Shown: in pieces, positions 18,042 through 27,815 of the stretch
How positions within the stretch are numbered: position 1 is the first letter of the stretch
Layout of the letters: every line of letters begins with the position of its first letter
NCBI GenBank assembly: GCA_005116965.1
Contig: SWDG01000023.1
Span: 35,623-92,061 of the forward strand
Direction: 5' to 3'
Source: Nitrospira sp.
GTDB taxonomy: Bacteria; Nitrospirota; Nitrospiria; Nitrospirales; Nitrospiraceae
Length of the DNA stretch: 56,439 nucleotides
Notes under the pieces: model-generated
What the model was told of the DNA's origin: nothing
The model's input: only the letters and a program-made list of their open reading frames with translations
Database searches by the model: none
Translations under genes and position numbers: made by a program

Positions 18042-18133
18042 GGGACACTCCTCGTTTCGATTCGTGAGGCGTTATTGTAGAGGAAGTTATGGTTGAAGAG
18101 AAAGTGCGCTGGCTACAGGGCTCAACCACACCT

Positions 18134-21100
18134 CTATTCAGGCTCGTAATTCAGATTCGGCGAGAGCCAGCGTTCAACGGTCCGAAGATCCATTTCCTTA
18201 CGACGGGCATAGTCTTCGACTTGATCTTTCCCGATTTTCCCCACCGCGAAATATTTCGCCTCTGGATGGGCGAAATAGAACCCGCTGACTGACGCAGTTG
18301 GCAACATGGCATAGCTTTCGGTCAGGGTGATGCCGCTGTTCCGTTCTGCCGACAAGAGGTCAAACAGCAGCTGCTTTTCCGTATGGTCCGGACAAGCCGG
18401 ATATCCCGGTGCAGGACGGATGCCGCGGTAGTTCTCACGGATCAGATCGTCACTCGTCAGCTGTTCATGTTTCCCATATCCCCACTCTTCTCTGATTCGC
18501 TTATGGAGACATTCGGCAAAGGCTTCAGCTAGTCGATCCGCAAGAGCCTTGACCATGATCGAATTGTAATCATCATGGTCGTTATCAAACCTCCGACAGA
18601 GTTCATCCAGTTCGATGCCGGTCGTTACGGCAAACGCTCCGATGTAATCCTGCCGACCGCATTCCTTCGGTGCAACATAATCAGCCAGTGCCAGATTGGG
18701 CTGTCCGGCAGGCTTTTCCGATTGCTGTCGCAGATGATGGATCGTGGTGAGCACCGTCTTCCGAGACGTATCCTGATAGATCTCAATATCATCCCCAACA
18801 CTCGATGCGGGGAAGACTCCATAGACCCCCCTGGCTTTGAGCTGTTTTTTATGAACAATCTCATCCAAGAGACGTCTCGCATCCTCATGCAGTTCCTTCG
18901 CCCTAGGGCCGACAGTTGGTTCGTCAAAGATCGTCGGATACCGACCTCTGAGTTCCCACGTATGGAAGAAGGGCGACCAGTCGATGTAGGGAATCAACTC
19001 GACCAACGGTTGATCGGCAATCGTCCGGACGCCCAACGCCGTCGGCACGGGAATATCGACGCTCGCCCAGACGGGCATAAACCGATTGGCGCGCGCCTGG
19101 GCGATCGAAAGAAGCGGCTTGGTCCCTCGATCCTGATGCGCTTGCCTCATCCGCGCATAGTCGTCCCTGACTTGCCGGACAAAACCTTCTTTCTGGGTTT
19201 GACTCACCAAACTTCCCACGACACCCACCGCGCGAGAGGCATCCAGCACATGTACCACGCCCGGTTCATAGGAGGGGGCGATCTTGACTGCCGTGTGGGC
19301 CTTGCTGGTCGTGGCACCACCGATTAAGAGAGGCACATCGAACCCCTCGCGCGTCATTTCCTTCGCCACATGGACCATCTCATCGAGCGAGGGCGTGATG
19401 AGGCCGCTCAGGCCGATGATGTCGGCTTTGTTCTCTCGTGCTGCAGCGAGAATTTTTTCGCAGGACACCATCACGCCAAGATCGATCACTTCGTAGTTGT
19501 TACAGCCAAGGACGACGCCGACAATGTTTTTTCCGATGTCGTGCACATCTCCCTTCACGGTCGCAAGCAAAACCTTCCCCTGCGCACGAAAATTGCCGGA
19601 CCGCTTCTTCTCTTCTTCCATATACGGCATGAGATAGGCCACGGCCTTCTTCATGACGCGCGCGCTCTTGACCACCTGCGGCAAGAACATCTTGCCTGAC
19701 CCGAACAGGTCGCCGACGATATTCATCCCGGCCATCAGCGGGCCTTCGATCACTTCCAGAGGCTTTGGGTATTTCTGACGCGCCTCTTCCGTATCCCGAT
19801 CGATGTAGTCGGTGATGCCCTTGACCAGCGCATGGGAGAGCCGCTCCTCAACCGTGCCCTGGCGCCACTCATCGTCCTTGACAGCCGCTTTCCCCTTCGC
19901 CTTCACCGTCTCGGCAAAATTCACCAGTCGTTCAGTCGCATCGGGTCTACGATTAAACAGCACATCCTCGACAAGTTCGAGCAAGTCCTTCGGAATCTCC
20001 TCATACACCGCTAGCTGGCCAGCATTCACGATGCCCATATCCAACCCGGCCTTGATGGCGTGGTATAGGAAGGCGGCATGCATCGCTTCCCGCACGACAT
20101 TGTTGCCACGGAAGGAAAAAGAGATGTTACTGATCCCCCCGCTGACCTTCGCACCCGGTAAATGCTGTTTGATCCAGCGCGTCGCCTCGATGAAATTAAC
20201 GGCGTAGTTGTTGTGCTCGTCAATCCCCGTTGCGACAGTCAAGATGTTCGGATCGAAAATGATATCTTGCGGAGGAAAGCCGACTTGTTCAGTGAGAATC
20301 TTGTACGAGCGCGCACAGATCTCCTGCTTCCGCTCCAACGTATCGGCCTGGCCCTTCTCATCAAACGCCATGACGACGACTGCCGCGCCATAGCGATGGA
20401 TGAGGGTCGCCTGGTCGATGAATTTCTGCTCGCCTTCCTTCATGCTGATACTGTTGACGACGGCCTTGCCTTGAATGTTTTTCAGGCCGGTCTCCAGCAC
20501 CTCCCATTTTGAACTATCCACCATGATGGGCACTTTGCAGATGTCCGGCTCTGATGCGACCAGACGAAGAAACTTCTCCATGGCAGCCTTGGAATCGAGC
20601 ATGCCCTCGTCCATGTTGATATCGATAATCTGCGCGCCGCCCTCGACTTGCTGACGCGCCACCGACAGCGCTGCCTCATAATCACCGGCCAGAATCAGCT
20701 TCGCAAAGGCAGGCGAACCGGTCACATTCGTTCGTTCACCGATATTCACGAAGTTCGAATCGGGCCTGATGGTGACAGCTTCAAGGCCGCTCAATCGCGT
20801 ATAGGGCTCGACTTTCGATGGTGCATGCGGCTTTACACCGCGTACGGCTTCGGCAATGTGCTTGATATGGGCCGGAGTCGTCCCGCAGCAGCCGCCGACG
20901 ATATTCAGCCAGCCTCTTTCTGCCCACTCGCGCAGTTGCGGTGCCAAGGTTTCCGGCGTTTCGGGAAACCCTGTCGGCAACAACGGATTCGGCAGACCGG
21001 CGTTGGGATGGGCGCTGATATGGACCGGCGCGATTTGCGACAATTCTTCGATCAAGGGACGCATCTCTTTCGGACCAAGCGCACAATTCATCCCGACGCT

Positions 21101-21829
21101 CAACAATGGCACATGGGAGATCGAATTCCAGAAGGCTTCGACGGTCTGCCCGGTCACCCCGCGATTGCTGCCCGCTTGGATGAACGTCACCGACGCCATA
21201 ATCGGAACCCGGCGCGCGCCGGATGCAAACGCCTGTTGGATCGCAAAGAATGCGGCCTTCGCATTCAGCGTGTCAAAGATCGTCTCCACGAGCAGAAGAT
21301 CCGCACCGCCATCGAGCAAGCCCCTAACTTGTTGACCATAGGCATTCACCAACTCTTCATAGATGGCCCCTCGAGCTGCTGAATTGTTCACATCGGTGGA
21401 AATCGACGAGGTCTTGGTCGTTGGTCCGATCGCCCCGGCGACAAAACACCGCCGTCCAGGTTGCGCCCGCTGCACCGACACGACTGCCCGCCTGGCACAC
21501 TCCGCGCCGGCTTTGGATAGTTCATAGCCAAGGGTGTCCATCCCGTAATCCGCCAAGGAGATCGTCTGGGAATTAAATGTGTTGGTTTCAACAATATCCG
21601 CACCAGCTTCTAAGTACTGTCGATGAATCTCTTCGATGATTGTGGGCTGCGTAAGGTTCAAGAGATCGTTGTGACCCTTCAGATCCTTCTTCCAATCCTT
21701 GAAGCGCTCGCCACGAAAGGCGGCCTCATCCAACTTACGTTGCTGGATCATGGTCCCCATCGCTCCATCAAGGATTAGAATCCGCTCCTGCAAGAGCGCT
21801 GCAATGGAATTCTCGTGCGATATCGACAT
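18134..21829 (-). CDS. metH: Cobalamin-dependent methionine synthase
   Basis: About 1231 aa. Transfers the methyl group of 5-methyl-tetrahydrofolate to homocysteine through B12. Modules in order: homocysteine domain ([12 protein letters not shown]; zinc-site [13 protein letters not shown] and [11 protein letters not shown]), pterin domain ([25 protein letters not shown]), cap, B12 domain with [15 protein letters not shown] (axial His), and the AdoMet reactivation domain with [15 protein letters not shown]. Full length. ATG 21829 is preferred because AGGGTG lies six bases upstream; GTG 21835 is possible. No cobalamin riboswitch is evident in the short 5' region. Its homocysteine substrate links it to the sulfur-carrier cluster at 39-45 kb. 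Confidence 0.97.
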   Translation of the reverse strand: MSISHENSIAALLQERILILDGAMGTMIQQRKLDEAAFRGERFKDWKKDLKGHNDLLNLTQPTIIEEIHRQYLEAGADIVETNTFNSQTISLADYGMDTLGYELSKAGAECARRAVVSVQRAQPGRRCFVAGAIGPTTKTSSISTDVNNSAARGAIYEELVNAYGQQVRGLLDGGADLLLVETIFDTLNAKAAFFAIQQAFASGARRVPIMASVTFIQAGSNRGVTGQTVEAFWNSISHVPLLSVGMNCALGPKEMRPLIEELSQIAPVHISAHPNAGLPNPLLPTGFPETPETLAPQLREWAERGWLNIVGGCCGTTPAHIKHIAEAVRGVKPHAPSKVEPYTRLSGLEAVTIRPDSNFVNIGERTNVTGSPAFAKLILAGDYEAALSVARQQVEGGAQIIDINMDEGMLDSKAAMEKFLRLVASEPDICKVPIMVDSSKWEVLETGLKNIQGKAVVNSISMKEGEQKFIDQATLIHRYGAAVVVMAFDEKGQADTLERKQEICARSYKILTEQVGFPPQDIIFDPNILTVATGIDEHNNYAVNFIEATRWIKQHLPGAKVSGGISNISFSFRGNNVVREAMHAAFLYHAIKAGLDMGIVNAGQLAVYEEIPKDLLELVEDVLFNRRPDATERLVNFAETVKAKGKAAVKDDEWRQGTVEERLSHALVKGITDYIDRDTEEARQKYPKPLEVIEGPLMAGMNIVGDLFGSGKMFLPQVVKSARVMKKAVAYLMPYMEEEKKRSGNFRAQGKVLLATVKGDVHDIGKNIVGVVLGCNNYEVIDLGVMVSCEKILAAARENKADIIGLSGLITPSLDEMVHVAKEMTREGFDVPLLIGGATTSKAHTAVKIAPSYEPGVVHVLDASRAVGVVGSLVSQTQKEGFVRQVRDDYARMRQAHQDRGTKPLLSIAQARANRFMPVWASVDIPVPTALGVRTIADQPLVELIPYIDWSPFFHTWELRGRYPTIFDEPTVGPRAKELHEDARRLLDEIVHKKQLKARGVYGVFPASSVGDDIEIYQDTSRKTVLTTIHHLRQQSEKPAGQPNLALADYVAPKECGRQDYIGAFAVTTGIELDELCRRFDNDHDDYNSIMVKALADRLAEAFAECLHKRIREEWGYGKHEQLTSDDLIRENYRGIRPAPGYPACPDHTEKQLLFDLLSAERNSGITLTESYAMLPTASVSGFYFAHPEAKYFAVGKIGKDQVEDYARRKEMDLRTVERWLSPNLNYEPE

Positions 21830-21877
21830 AGTCACCCTATTGAAATTACCAGGCTATTTCCCTATTGGCTGTGCACG

Positions 21878-21907
21878 ATCATACTGGAACCTCTTCGGAA
21901 CGAGCAA
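21878..21907 (-). promoter_or_regulatory. Candidate sigma-70 promoter for metH
   Basis: On the minus strand TTGCTC (21907-21902), 18-bp spacer, TATGAT (21883-21878). The predicted start near 21871 leaves about a 40-nt leader before metH. Confidence 0.5.
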
Positions 21908-21925
21908 GCACACCCATTCCTTGAC

Positions 21926-22744
21926 ATGAATTCAGCGGCCTGGCTACGATGCCACTTCATGCATGTATGTACCATTCTCCGTGCCGGAGCCTTGCCCTTT
22001 CTTCTCAGCGTTGTCTTGCTTGCGACTGTCTCCCCGTCAGCCACTGCCGCCCCTTATTTTGAGGACGGCTTCTTGGGACTTTCTCAGAAGGAGTTGCATG
22101 AACAACTCGGTAGGCCGCAGGCCGTGCGGGATAGAAAATCTGCCCTGCGCGTCTTCACGTATTATCCAATCACCGATTGGTCAACGTACTTCAGTAAATT
22201 AGTGTCGCCTGAAAACGGCGAAGATGTGTACACCTTCTCGCGTGAGGGTATCGATGTCCGCTATTCCTTCAGCTATGCGGTTGACCCGAATGATCACAGT
22301 GAGAACCGACTGCTGACCGTACGGCTGGTAGACATCGAATTTTCTCCGGCCGTGCCGATCAGTCGACTCCCCGGCTTGATTCCGGAGTTTCGTCCTTCGA
22401 CCGATCTGACTAATCCCGCTTTTCGATCCAACATTTGGGTGCTGTTGTTCAAAGGCCCCCCTTCGTCTGATGCCCGCTTCATCGTGAGAGAGCCAGGGAA
22501 GGAGCAGCTCGATTGGACGCTCTGCTATCAACTCTTCTCGATGCAAGGGCTTCCCGATCGCTTACCAACCGAGGCGTTGATAGACCGTGTGGAGATCAGC
22601 ACCCAGAGCCTGCAGTTGGTGACCCTCCAACAGCGGCACACCCATGAACGGATTCCGAATCCATACTCCCACCAATTCGACAAAACAATTCCTCCCCTCA
22701 AGCCATCAACCACATCAATACCAGTTCCTAAGTATGCGGAGTAG
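21926..22744 (+). CDS. Exported hypothetical protein, 272 aa
   Basis: ATG 21926 gives a signal peptide (ILRAGALPFLLSVVLLATVS, cleavage near SATAA); the frame is open further upstream but would run into metH on the other strand. The mature N-terminus FEDGFLGLSQKELHEQLGRPQAVRDRKSA resembles the SmpA/BamE-like motif (helix, then LGxP). The middle has strand-rich segments and the C-terminus is Pro/Thr-rich. No enzyme motif is seen. The protein at 23477 has a comparable LVGMTKEQVLQSWGGPQ motif, so both may be envelope proteins. Confidence 0.65.
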   Translation: MNSAAWLRCHFMHVCTILRAGALPFLLSVVLLATVSPSATAAPYFEDGFLGLSQKELHEQLGRPQAVRDRKSALRVFTYYPITDWSTYFSKLVSPENGEDVYTFSREGIDVRYSFSYAVDPNDHSENRLLTVRLVDIEFSPAVPISRLPGLIPEFRPSTDLTNPAFRSNIWVLLFKGPPSSDARFIVREPGKEQLDWTLCYQLFSMQGLPDRLPTEALIDRVEISTQSLQLVTLQQRHTHERIPNPYSHQFDKTIPPLKPSTTSIPVPKYAE

Positions 22745-22774
22745 TATTCGAAAGAGATACCGGAAGAGAGGGGC

Positions 22775-23344
22775 TTACCGCGGGACTTGTTGAAGTCGAT
22801 CTTGCTGCACTTGTCCAGAGGACACGGCTTTCTTTTTCATGACATCCATAGGACCACTATCACTCACATAGATCAGTACCGGGGCTCCAATTCCAATCAC
22901 CATGAGGAGGCACAATCCTAACATCCGCGTGAGCTGGCTCTTGCTGAGATACATCATCAGCAACAATACCACCGCGGCGGCACCGGCATAGGTCACAATC
23001 TTGGATTGAGCCGGGGTCAGACCTTCCATCGCGAAGTGAAACGACGGCATGCTCCATCCATAATTCTTGGCTTGCTCTCTGACCTTCTGTTGCATCGACT
23101 GCATCATGGAAGGAGTTTTTGAAACAGAATCAGGCTGCTCATGCGTCTTCACTTTCGCGCGGTACTTTTCAGGTATTGTTTCCGGGGAATCGGTGTAGAC
23201 AAGATTCCCGCGATCATCAATGTAGGAATAAATAGTCGTAGCCCAAGCCTCTGTGCAGACCCCCTGTCCGAGCATGGTGCACAGACACATCATTAAGATC
23301 AGATCTTGAAGCTTTGTGACCATCTGGCGGTTGCGTGTAACCAT
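22775..23344 (-). CDS. DUF4124-type membrane protein
   Basis: 189 aa. A signal peptide (about residues 10-34) is followed by TTIYSYIDDRGNLVYTDSPETIPEKYR, the DUF4124 pattern of exported proteins with a YxxxDxxGxxxYTD core. After a linker with SMQQKVREQAKNY, two hydrophobic segments (VTYAGAAAVVLLLMMYL and MLGLCLLMVIGIGAPVLIYV) anchor it in the inner membrane. Function unknown. No ribosome site is clear for the ATG at 23344; ATG 23323 is an alternative. Confidence 0.75.
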   Translation of the reverse strand: MVTRNRQMVTKLQDLILMMCLCTMLGQGVCTEAWATTIYSYIDDRGNLVYTDSPETIPEKYRAKVKTHEQPDSVSKTPSMMQSMQQKVREQAKNYGWSMPSFHFAMEGLTPAQSKIVTYAGAAAVVLLLMMYLSKSQLTRMLGLCLLMVIGIGAPVLIYVSDSGPMDVMKKKAVSSGQVQQDRLQQVPR

Positions 23345-23476
23345 AAATATTGCAGGAGCGCTCAGAAATCTCTTGATAAGTATAGCGCGTCCCCTACTAC
23401 TATGATTTCATTGAAGATTACTGGCCGTTCCTTGACTCGCGAGGAACCACGCTGTTAGCATCCATTTTTTCTCTCC

Positions 23477-23878
23477 ATGACTACTGAATCTCAACCCCTT
23501 GCCCTTGATCCCAACACTGAGGAACCGTCGTTCATTCGCCGCCGCCCGGTCCGAATCATCATCTATGTTGGACTTGCGCTGTTTGTCCTCATGGTTGTGG
23601 TCTGGCCACTGGTCGTTCAACTGAGCGATCCGGACTTTCAGAAGCACATCGAGCAACACCGTGTCCTGGTTGGAATGACCAAAGAACAGGTACTGCAATC
23701 CTGGGGCGGACCACAGACCATCAATACGACGTTCACCAAGGATGGAATACGGCAAGAAGAATGGATTTTTGAAGATTGGGAAAGCTCGGCGATTGTCCGT
23801 CACCGCTATCTCTACTTCGAGGAAGGGACCCTGATGGGAGGTTCCCGAGCGACGATCTTCGCTCGGGAGTTAGGCTGA
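23477..23878 (+). CDS. Small membrane-anchored protein with SmpA/BamE-like motif
   Basis: 133 aa. A cytoplasmic N-terminus with RRRPVR is followed by one transmembrane helix (IIIYVGLALFVLMVVVWPLVV). A domain with HRVLVGMTKEQVLQSWGGPQ, EWIFEDWESSAIVRHRYLYFEEG follows. The LxxGMTKEQVxxxxGxPQ pattern is typical of SmpA/OmlA folds, here without a lipobox. Role unknown. Its 3' end overlaps the convergent DUF2007 gene by 9 nt. Confidence 0.65.
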   Translation: MTTESQPLALDPNTEEPSFIRRRPVRIIIYVGLALFVLMVVVWPLVVQLSDPDFQKHIEQHRVLVGMTKEQVLQSWGGPQTINTTFTKDGIRQEEWIFEDWESSAIVRHRYLYFEEGTLMGGSRATIFARELG

Positions 23879-24100
23879 CGTCTCCCGGATAGACAGTCGG
23901 AGCCGGCTCAGAAGGACTTCGGCACGCGCCTGATCAGAGGCATCAACCATGACCCGGCTGACAAAGAACGGCACACCCGGATAGAGGCTACTGATATGTT
24001 CACCGTGGATGACGTAGGCGATGCCGTTGCCGTCGAGCAAGCTCTTGATCATCGCGAGCTCGCCGACGTCTTGCGCATTGGTGAGATGAATCATCCGCAT
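23870..24100 (-). CDS. DUF2007-type putative signal-transducing protein
   Basis: 76 aa from ATG 24100 (MRMIHLTNAQ); the longer frame to 24232 adds a segment without family resemblance. The pattern IHLTNAQDVGELAMIKSLLDGNGIAYVIHGEHISSLYPGVPFFVSRVMVDASDQARAEVLL is that of DUF2007 proteins: strand, helix over successive residues, NGI, then a C-terminal helix with a LLxxL end. Molecular function is unknown. Confidence 0.75.
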   Translation of the reverse strand: MRMIHLTNAQDVGELAMIKSLLDGNGIAYVIHGEHISSLYPGVPFFVSRVMVDASDQARAEVLLSRLRLSIRETSA

Positions 24101-24185
24101 GAGCCGCCCGCCGATCGGTCGTTCATGCGTGAAACGTGCCCATTGGTTGCACTTTGCCGTCTCTCGCTTTACACTCGAATACGAG

Positions 24186-24470
24186 TTACGGAGTTTCTGT
24201 AATTCGCGCGCGCCGTTCCTGCCCCGGACCACCCGAGATAGTCAGCACGCGCTTCCACTCACGGATCTGGTAAATGGCCCAGGCATTCGGTTGGCCCTTG
24301 AAGAACGCCGTGGGGTCCACGCCATTGGCATTGAGGAAGATTGGCTCGGTAAATCCCTCTTCTAATACGTAGTCGAGTAGCGATTCGGTCGTAAAGCCCG
24401 TCCCGCGAAGGGTCACGTCGGCCAACACCGTGAGGATCTCGTCAGGATTCTGAATCGTTATTGGGTTCAT
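24186..24470 (-). CDS. Hypothetical protein, 94 aa
   Basis: ATG 24470. Soluble, no signal peptide: TIQNPDEILTVLADVTLRGTGFTTESLLDYVLEEGFTEPIF then an aromatic-rich WAIYQIREWKRVL and a basic C-terminal tail. No family recognised. It lies upstream of the DUF2007 gene on the same strand with an 85-nt gap and diverges from the diiron-like gene at 24529. Confidence 0.55.
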   Translation of the reverse strand: MNPITIQNPDEILTVLADVTLRGTGFTTESLLDYVLEEGFTEPIFLNANGVDPTAFFKGQPNAWAIYQIREWKRVLTISGGPGQERRARITETP

Positions 24471-24528
24471 CAGCTGTTACTCTGTAATCCGAATTGTAAC
24501 GACGCTCCACCGAAGAAGGCAAGGCATC

Positions 24529-25278
24529 GTGCCCGTTCATATGAAGAAATCTGCATTTCTTGAAGCGCTCCTCCGGATCATGGACGACAAGCATCACTGG
24601 GCTTGGGAATATTTTTCTTCCGGCCGACTCAGCACAGCCCAGCTCAAAATTCACTTTCAGCATGAGTACGCCGTCTATGTTCGAGACTTTCCCGTCTTCT
24701 TATCACGAATCCTTGGAACAAATCCCCCGCTTTCAGTCCGCCATATGTTGGCGGAGAACATCTATGAGGAAGAAACCGGAGGGCTCTCACTGGGTCAATC
24801 TCATCCTGAACTTTTCCTGACGATGATGGAAGGATTGGGCTTCCGCCGACGGGATTTTGAAGGCGCCCACCTGCTACCCGCAGCCCGAACCTATCGCGTC
24901 TGGCTTGAGCGCATGTCGAGCCATCGCCAGTGGGTGATTGCCGCAGCGACCTTCACCATCTTCGTTGAAGGCAGCGTGAAGGATCGCACGGAAATTCTTG
25001 CGCCTCCTGAAAACAAACATCCGGAAGATATCGAATCCATCATCAGCCTTCATCCCTTGGTCCGGTATCATGGAGTCTCGCCAAGCCGAATGAACCTAAT
25101 TCGAGCCCACCAGATGGTTGAAGCAGGCCATCGGCACGATGCCTACGACATGGTCGTCAATTACACACCGCCTGCGCTTCGGCAATCGGTTCTGACCTGC
25201 GTAAAAAAGAGCTTGTCTCTATGGCTCAACTATCGTGATGCGGTCGCCCAGGCCTGTGGTATTAAGCCACTCTCATGA
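24529..25278 (+). CDS. Haem-oxygenase-like diiron protein (CADD/PqqC/TENA fold)
   Basis: 249 aa from GTG 24529 (ATG 24541 is also possible). An all-helical protein matching the iron-containing redox enzyme family. An eye alignment to Chlamydia CADD places metal ligands at E81 (in YEEET, plus or minus one), H92 (SHPEL), E147 (FVEGSV), H194, E198 and H201 (AHQMVEAGH); the last three keep the H-x3-D/E-x2-H spacing. The tyrosine CADD sacrifices to make p-aminobenzoate aligns with Trp25, but Tyr27 is two residues away, and the CADD lysine is not obvious. Candidate roles are a pABA-forming or other oxygen-activating enzyme. It shares an ATGA overlap with the SUMF1 gene. Confidence 0.75.
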   Translation: MPVHMKKSAFLEALLRIMDDKHHWAWEYFSSGRLSTAQLKIHFQHEYAVYVRDFPVFLSRILGTNPPLSVRHMLAENIYEEETGGLSLGQSHPELFLTMMEGLGFRRRDFEGAHLLPAARTYRVWLERMSSHRQWVIAAATFTIFVEGSVKDRTEILAPPENKHPEDIESIISLHPLVRYHGVSPSRMNLIRAHQMVEAGHRHDAYDMVVNYTPPALRQSVLTCVKKSLSLWLNYRDAVAQACGIKPLS

Positions 25279-26159
25279 CCCGAGCCTTCCTCTCCTGGTG
25301 TGTACTCTTCCTTGCCCTCAGCCATCATCCGGCGGCTACCGGCACTGACATTCCCGCAGACATGGCCCTGATTCCTCCAGGAGAGTTTACGATGGGAAGC
25401 CCCGAGGGAAGCGATGGTTTCCCTGATGAACGTCCGGAACGACGGGTCTTCCTCAGTGGATACTTCATTGACCGTTTTGAGGTCACCAACCAAGCCTATG
25501 CCGCCTTCGTGCAAGCAACAAGTCATCGCTCTCCAGCGAATGCCAGCCAAGCCGCAACGCTCTGGATGAACAATCACCCCATCCCAGGCATCGAACACCA
25601 TCCTGTCATCAACGTGAGCTGGGAAGATTCCGACGCCTACTGCCGCTGGGCCGGGAAACGCCTCCCGACTGAAGCGGAGTGGGAAAAGGCCGCGCGAGGG
25701 ACCGACGGCCAACGCTATCCCTGGGGAAACGACTGGGACGTTACCATGGCTAACAGTGCCAGCTACTGGGCGCAACGGACAATCGAGTTCCAGAGCGGAG
25801 CGGATTGGGATGCCTTCTGGATCAGCGGCGAGGGAGCTCGTCTGGTCAAGGGAAAAGGAATACAGGGAGAGGTCCTGACCATGCCGGTCGACAGTTTTCC
25901 ACAGGCAGTGAGCCCGTACGGCCTATTCGGCATGGCCGGCAATGCCTCGGAATGGGTGCAGGACTGGTACGACCAAAATTACTATAAAAACGCCCCGCTC
26001 ACGGACCCCACTGGTCCGGCTCAAGGTGCGATCAAAGCCATGCGTGGTGGGTCATGGCTCAAACCAGCTGCCAGCCTCCGCACCAGCGATCGCGATTGGG
26101 GCACGATGGACAGCCGTCCCAGCGGCACTGGCTTTCGTTGCGCAAAAGACGCGTATTAG
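25275..26159 (+). CDS. SUMF1/formylglycine-generating-enzyme-like exported protein
   Basis: 294 aa with a signal peptide (residues 1-22). FGE-sulfatase domain signatures: MALIPPGEFTMGSPEG, DEXPERRVFLSGYFIDRFEVTN-type strand, VINVSWEDSDAYCRWAGKRLPTEAEWEKAARG, YPWGNDWD, SPYGLFGMAGNASEWVQDWY, MRGGSW and SGTGFRCA. These are hallmarks of the C-type-lectin-like FGE fold. The oxidase cysteine pair of true FGE is not evident, so it is more likely a structural or binding member. Coupled by ATGA overlap to the diiron-like gene. Confidence 0.85.
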   Translation: MTRAFLSWCVLFLALSHHPAATGTDIPADMALIPPGEFTMGSPEGSDGFPDERPERRVFLSGYFIDRFEVTNQAYAAFVQATSHRSPANASQAATLWMNNHPIPGIEHHPVINVSWEDSDAYCRWAGKRLPTEAEWEKAARGTDGQRYPWGNDWDVTMANSASYWAQRTIEFQSGADWDAFWISGEGARLVKGKGIQGEVLTMPVDSFPQAVSPYGLFGMAGNASEWVQDWYDQNYYKNAPLTDPTGPAQGAIKAMRGGSWLKPAASLRTSDRDWGTMDSRPSGTGFRCAKDAY

Positions 26160-26235
26160 CAGGCTGTCCCCCCTCATACCTTCGTCAATTCAGATTGCTC
26201 ACACTTCTGCACGGCGAACTCAGAGTTCAGTGAAA

Positions 26236-26928
26236 TCAGCGAGCGTGCGGCTTGAGGACAACCTCCACCTGTTCAACCCTCACCACAGGCATGATGAGGC
26301 CAACTCCTTCCTCCTCGTGCGAGAAATCATAGATGATCGACTCGGTGGGAATCAGCACACCAGCCATCACGACCACTACTTCCACTTTTTCACGTTTGGC
26401 GAGACTTCGACTGATCAGACCGGCAAGTTTCTTGTTCGGCCTCACGCGCAGATTGCTTGGGAACTCCTCAGGCTTGAATCGGACCATACCCCAACCTGTT
26501 GCAGTGAACGCTGGTCCGATCGCCACCGTATAGCTCTTAGTATCGGGATCGAATTGCGACAATTCTCCAGGCCAGACGAAGGCCACATGCCAGTTCAGAA
26601 CGGGGTTCGCCTCGCGTGCAGCATCCCTCTAGCGATTCAGGTTGAAGAGCCGCTCATCATGTCCCAGATCATGATGGCCATGGCCATAGACTGTGGCCCA
26701 ATCAGGAGGCGCCCCTTCCAGCGCCACAAGAAACGCCTCGATGGCGTTCCGTTCGATCAGGACGTGTGTCCCTACAGGAAGAAGCGCATTGAGTGCGCTC
26801 AGTGGAATTGTTCTCAGCTGGCGAAGTCCGGTTGCATCGTCCGATCGGATTGAAGACGGCACAAGAAGCAGACCTGAGAGGAGAAAACAAGCCAGCAGAC
26901 GGGTGAAAGGGCTACTCACTACCAGCAT
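26236..26928 (-). pseudogene. Exported hypothetical gene interrupted by one in-frame amber codon
   Basis: A single reading frame from ATG 26928 to 26236 (229 sense codons plus one internal stop). It starts with a signal peptide (LLACFLLSGLLLVPSSIRS) and continues RTIPLSALNALLPVGTHVLI ... GHDERLFNLNR, then TAG at 26631-26629. The same frame resumes RDAAREANPVLNWHVAFVWP and runs on with ELSQFDPDTKSYTVAIG... to VVLKPHAR. Coding character is equal on both sides, so this looks like one protein with a C-to-T change of a CAG Gln codon, or a sequencing error. A restart at ATG 26586 is unlikely because it would leave no export signal. Function unknown; its first bases overlap the upstream gene by 17 nt. 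Confidence 0.75.
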
Positions 26929-27238
26929 GACTCAGCAGTCGATTAAACGAGGCCTTCAAAGATGCCACGCCCTGATGGTCGTCAGTAAGTACTCCAGCAT
27001 CGATCAAGACCGCGAGCCGAGGCGCCGGATTGAGTCGGCGCAGACCAGGCTGCGTCAGGCCATCCGTGGCCAAAGCCTTTTCATAGGTGCCTAGCCACGA
27101 TTCCGTCACGGCGCGCAAGCCCACATCCGTCGGTTTCATGCGGCCTAGTCGCACTTGCTGCAGCAGCTTGATCAGCGGGTCGGATTGAGCGATGCTCGAG
27201 ATCGCACGTTGCACCGCCTGTTCATCTGGCGTGGCCAT
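26912..27238 (-). CDS. Hypothetical protein, 108 aa
   Basis: Soluble, mostly helical: DEQAVQRAISSIAQSDPLIKLLQQV, RMKPTDVGLRAVTESWLGTYEKAL and LAVLIDAGVLTDDHQGVASLKASFNRLLSHAG. No recognised motif. It lies 7 nt downstream of the fmdB stop and overlaps the interrupted gene by 17 nt, so the three form one minus-strand operon. Confidence 0.65.
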   Translation of the reverse strand: MATPDEQAVQRAISSIAQSDPLIKLLQQVRLGRMKPTDVGLRAVTESWLGTYEKALATDGLTQPGLRRLNPAPRLAVLIDAGVLTDDHQGVASLKASFNRLLSHAGSE

Positions 27239-27245
27239 CGGCGCT

Positions 27246-27470
27246 TCAATTCATCGAACAGGCACCAGGCCCGCGGGGATCGCCGCAGCTGCCGCACTCG
27301 CCGGGGCCGGCTAAGGACGGCCAGCTGGTCGTGGCCCCGACTCCAAAGGCGGAAAACTGTTTATCGATCTTGCTCGTCTTGCACTGGGGACAAGCGGCCT
27401 CTGCCGATCCCTGGATCAGCAACTCGAAACGGTGATTGCATTCACGGCACACATATTCGAAGATAGGCAT
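27246..27470 (-). CDS. FmdB-family zinc-ribbon protein
   Basis: 74 aa beginning MPIFEYVCRECNHRFELLIQ, the classic FmdB N-terminus. CxxC pairs at C8/C11 and in ACPQC form a rubredoxin-like zinc knuckle; a second Cys cluster CGSCGD lies near the C-terminus. Proposed in the family to be regulatory, without a firm function. First gene of the three-gene minus-strand unit. Confidence 0.9.
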   Translation of the reverse strand: MPIFEYVCRECNHRFELLIQGSAEAACPQCKTSKIDKQFSAFGVGATTSWPSLAGPGECGSCGDPRGPGACSMN

Positions 27471-27542
27471 AGTTCAGAACTCCTTCGTTTACTGAGACCA
27501 TTATAAAATCACCCAAGACTGAATCGCAACGACAGGGAACAT

Positions 27543-27815
27543 ATGTACCAGGAAGACAAAACGTTTGCTCTTCGCTTCACGCTGGAAGCCTCGTTTCCGG
27601 ACGACTATACTGGAGACGAAGATGAACGCAATTGGCTACAGGAGTGGGAAGCCCAGATCAAACCGCAACTACTCAAATCCGTCTTTGAGTCGCTCCGCAG
27701 GCACGACGGTTGGGCGTCGCACATCCGCAACCGAGGCGTATCACCGACGGATGAAATCGAAATCGTATTGTCCAAGGATTTCTCACGACCTCTTCCCGTC
27801 TCGCTGAAACGATGA
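27543..27815 (+). CDS. Hypothetical protein, 90 aa
   Basis: ATG 27543. Acidic and aromatic: FALRFTLEASFPDDYTGDED, WLQEWEAQIKPQLLKSVFES and a strand-rich C-terminus VSPTDEIEIVLSKDFSRPLP. It overlaps the hemW start by ATGA, so the two are translationally coupled. No family recognised. Confidence 0.7.
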   Translation: MYQEDKTFALRFTLEASFPDDYTGDEDERNWLQEWEAQIKPQLLKSVFESLRRHDGWASHIRNRGVSPTDEIEIVLSKDFSRPLPVSLKR

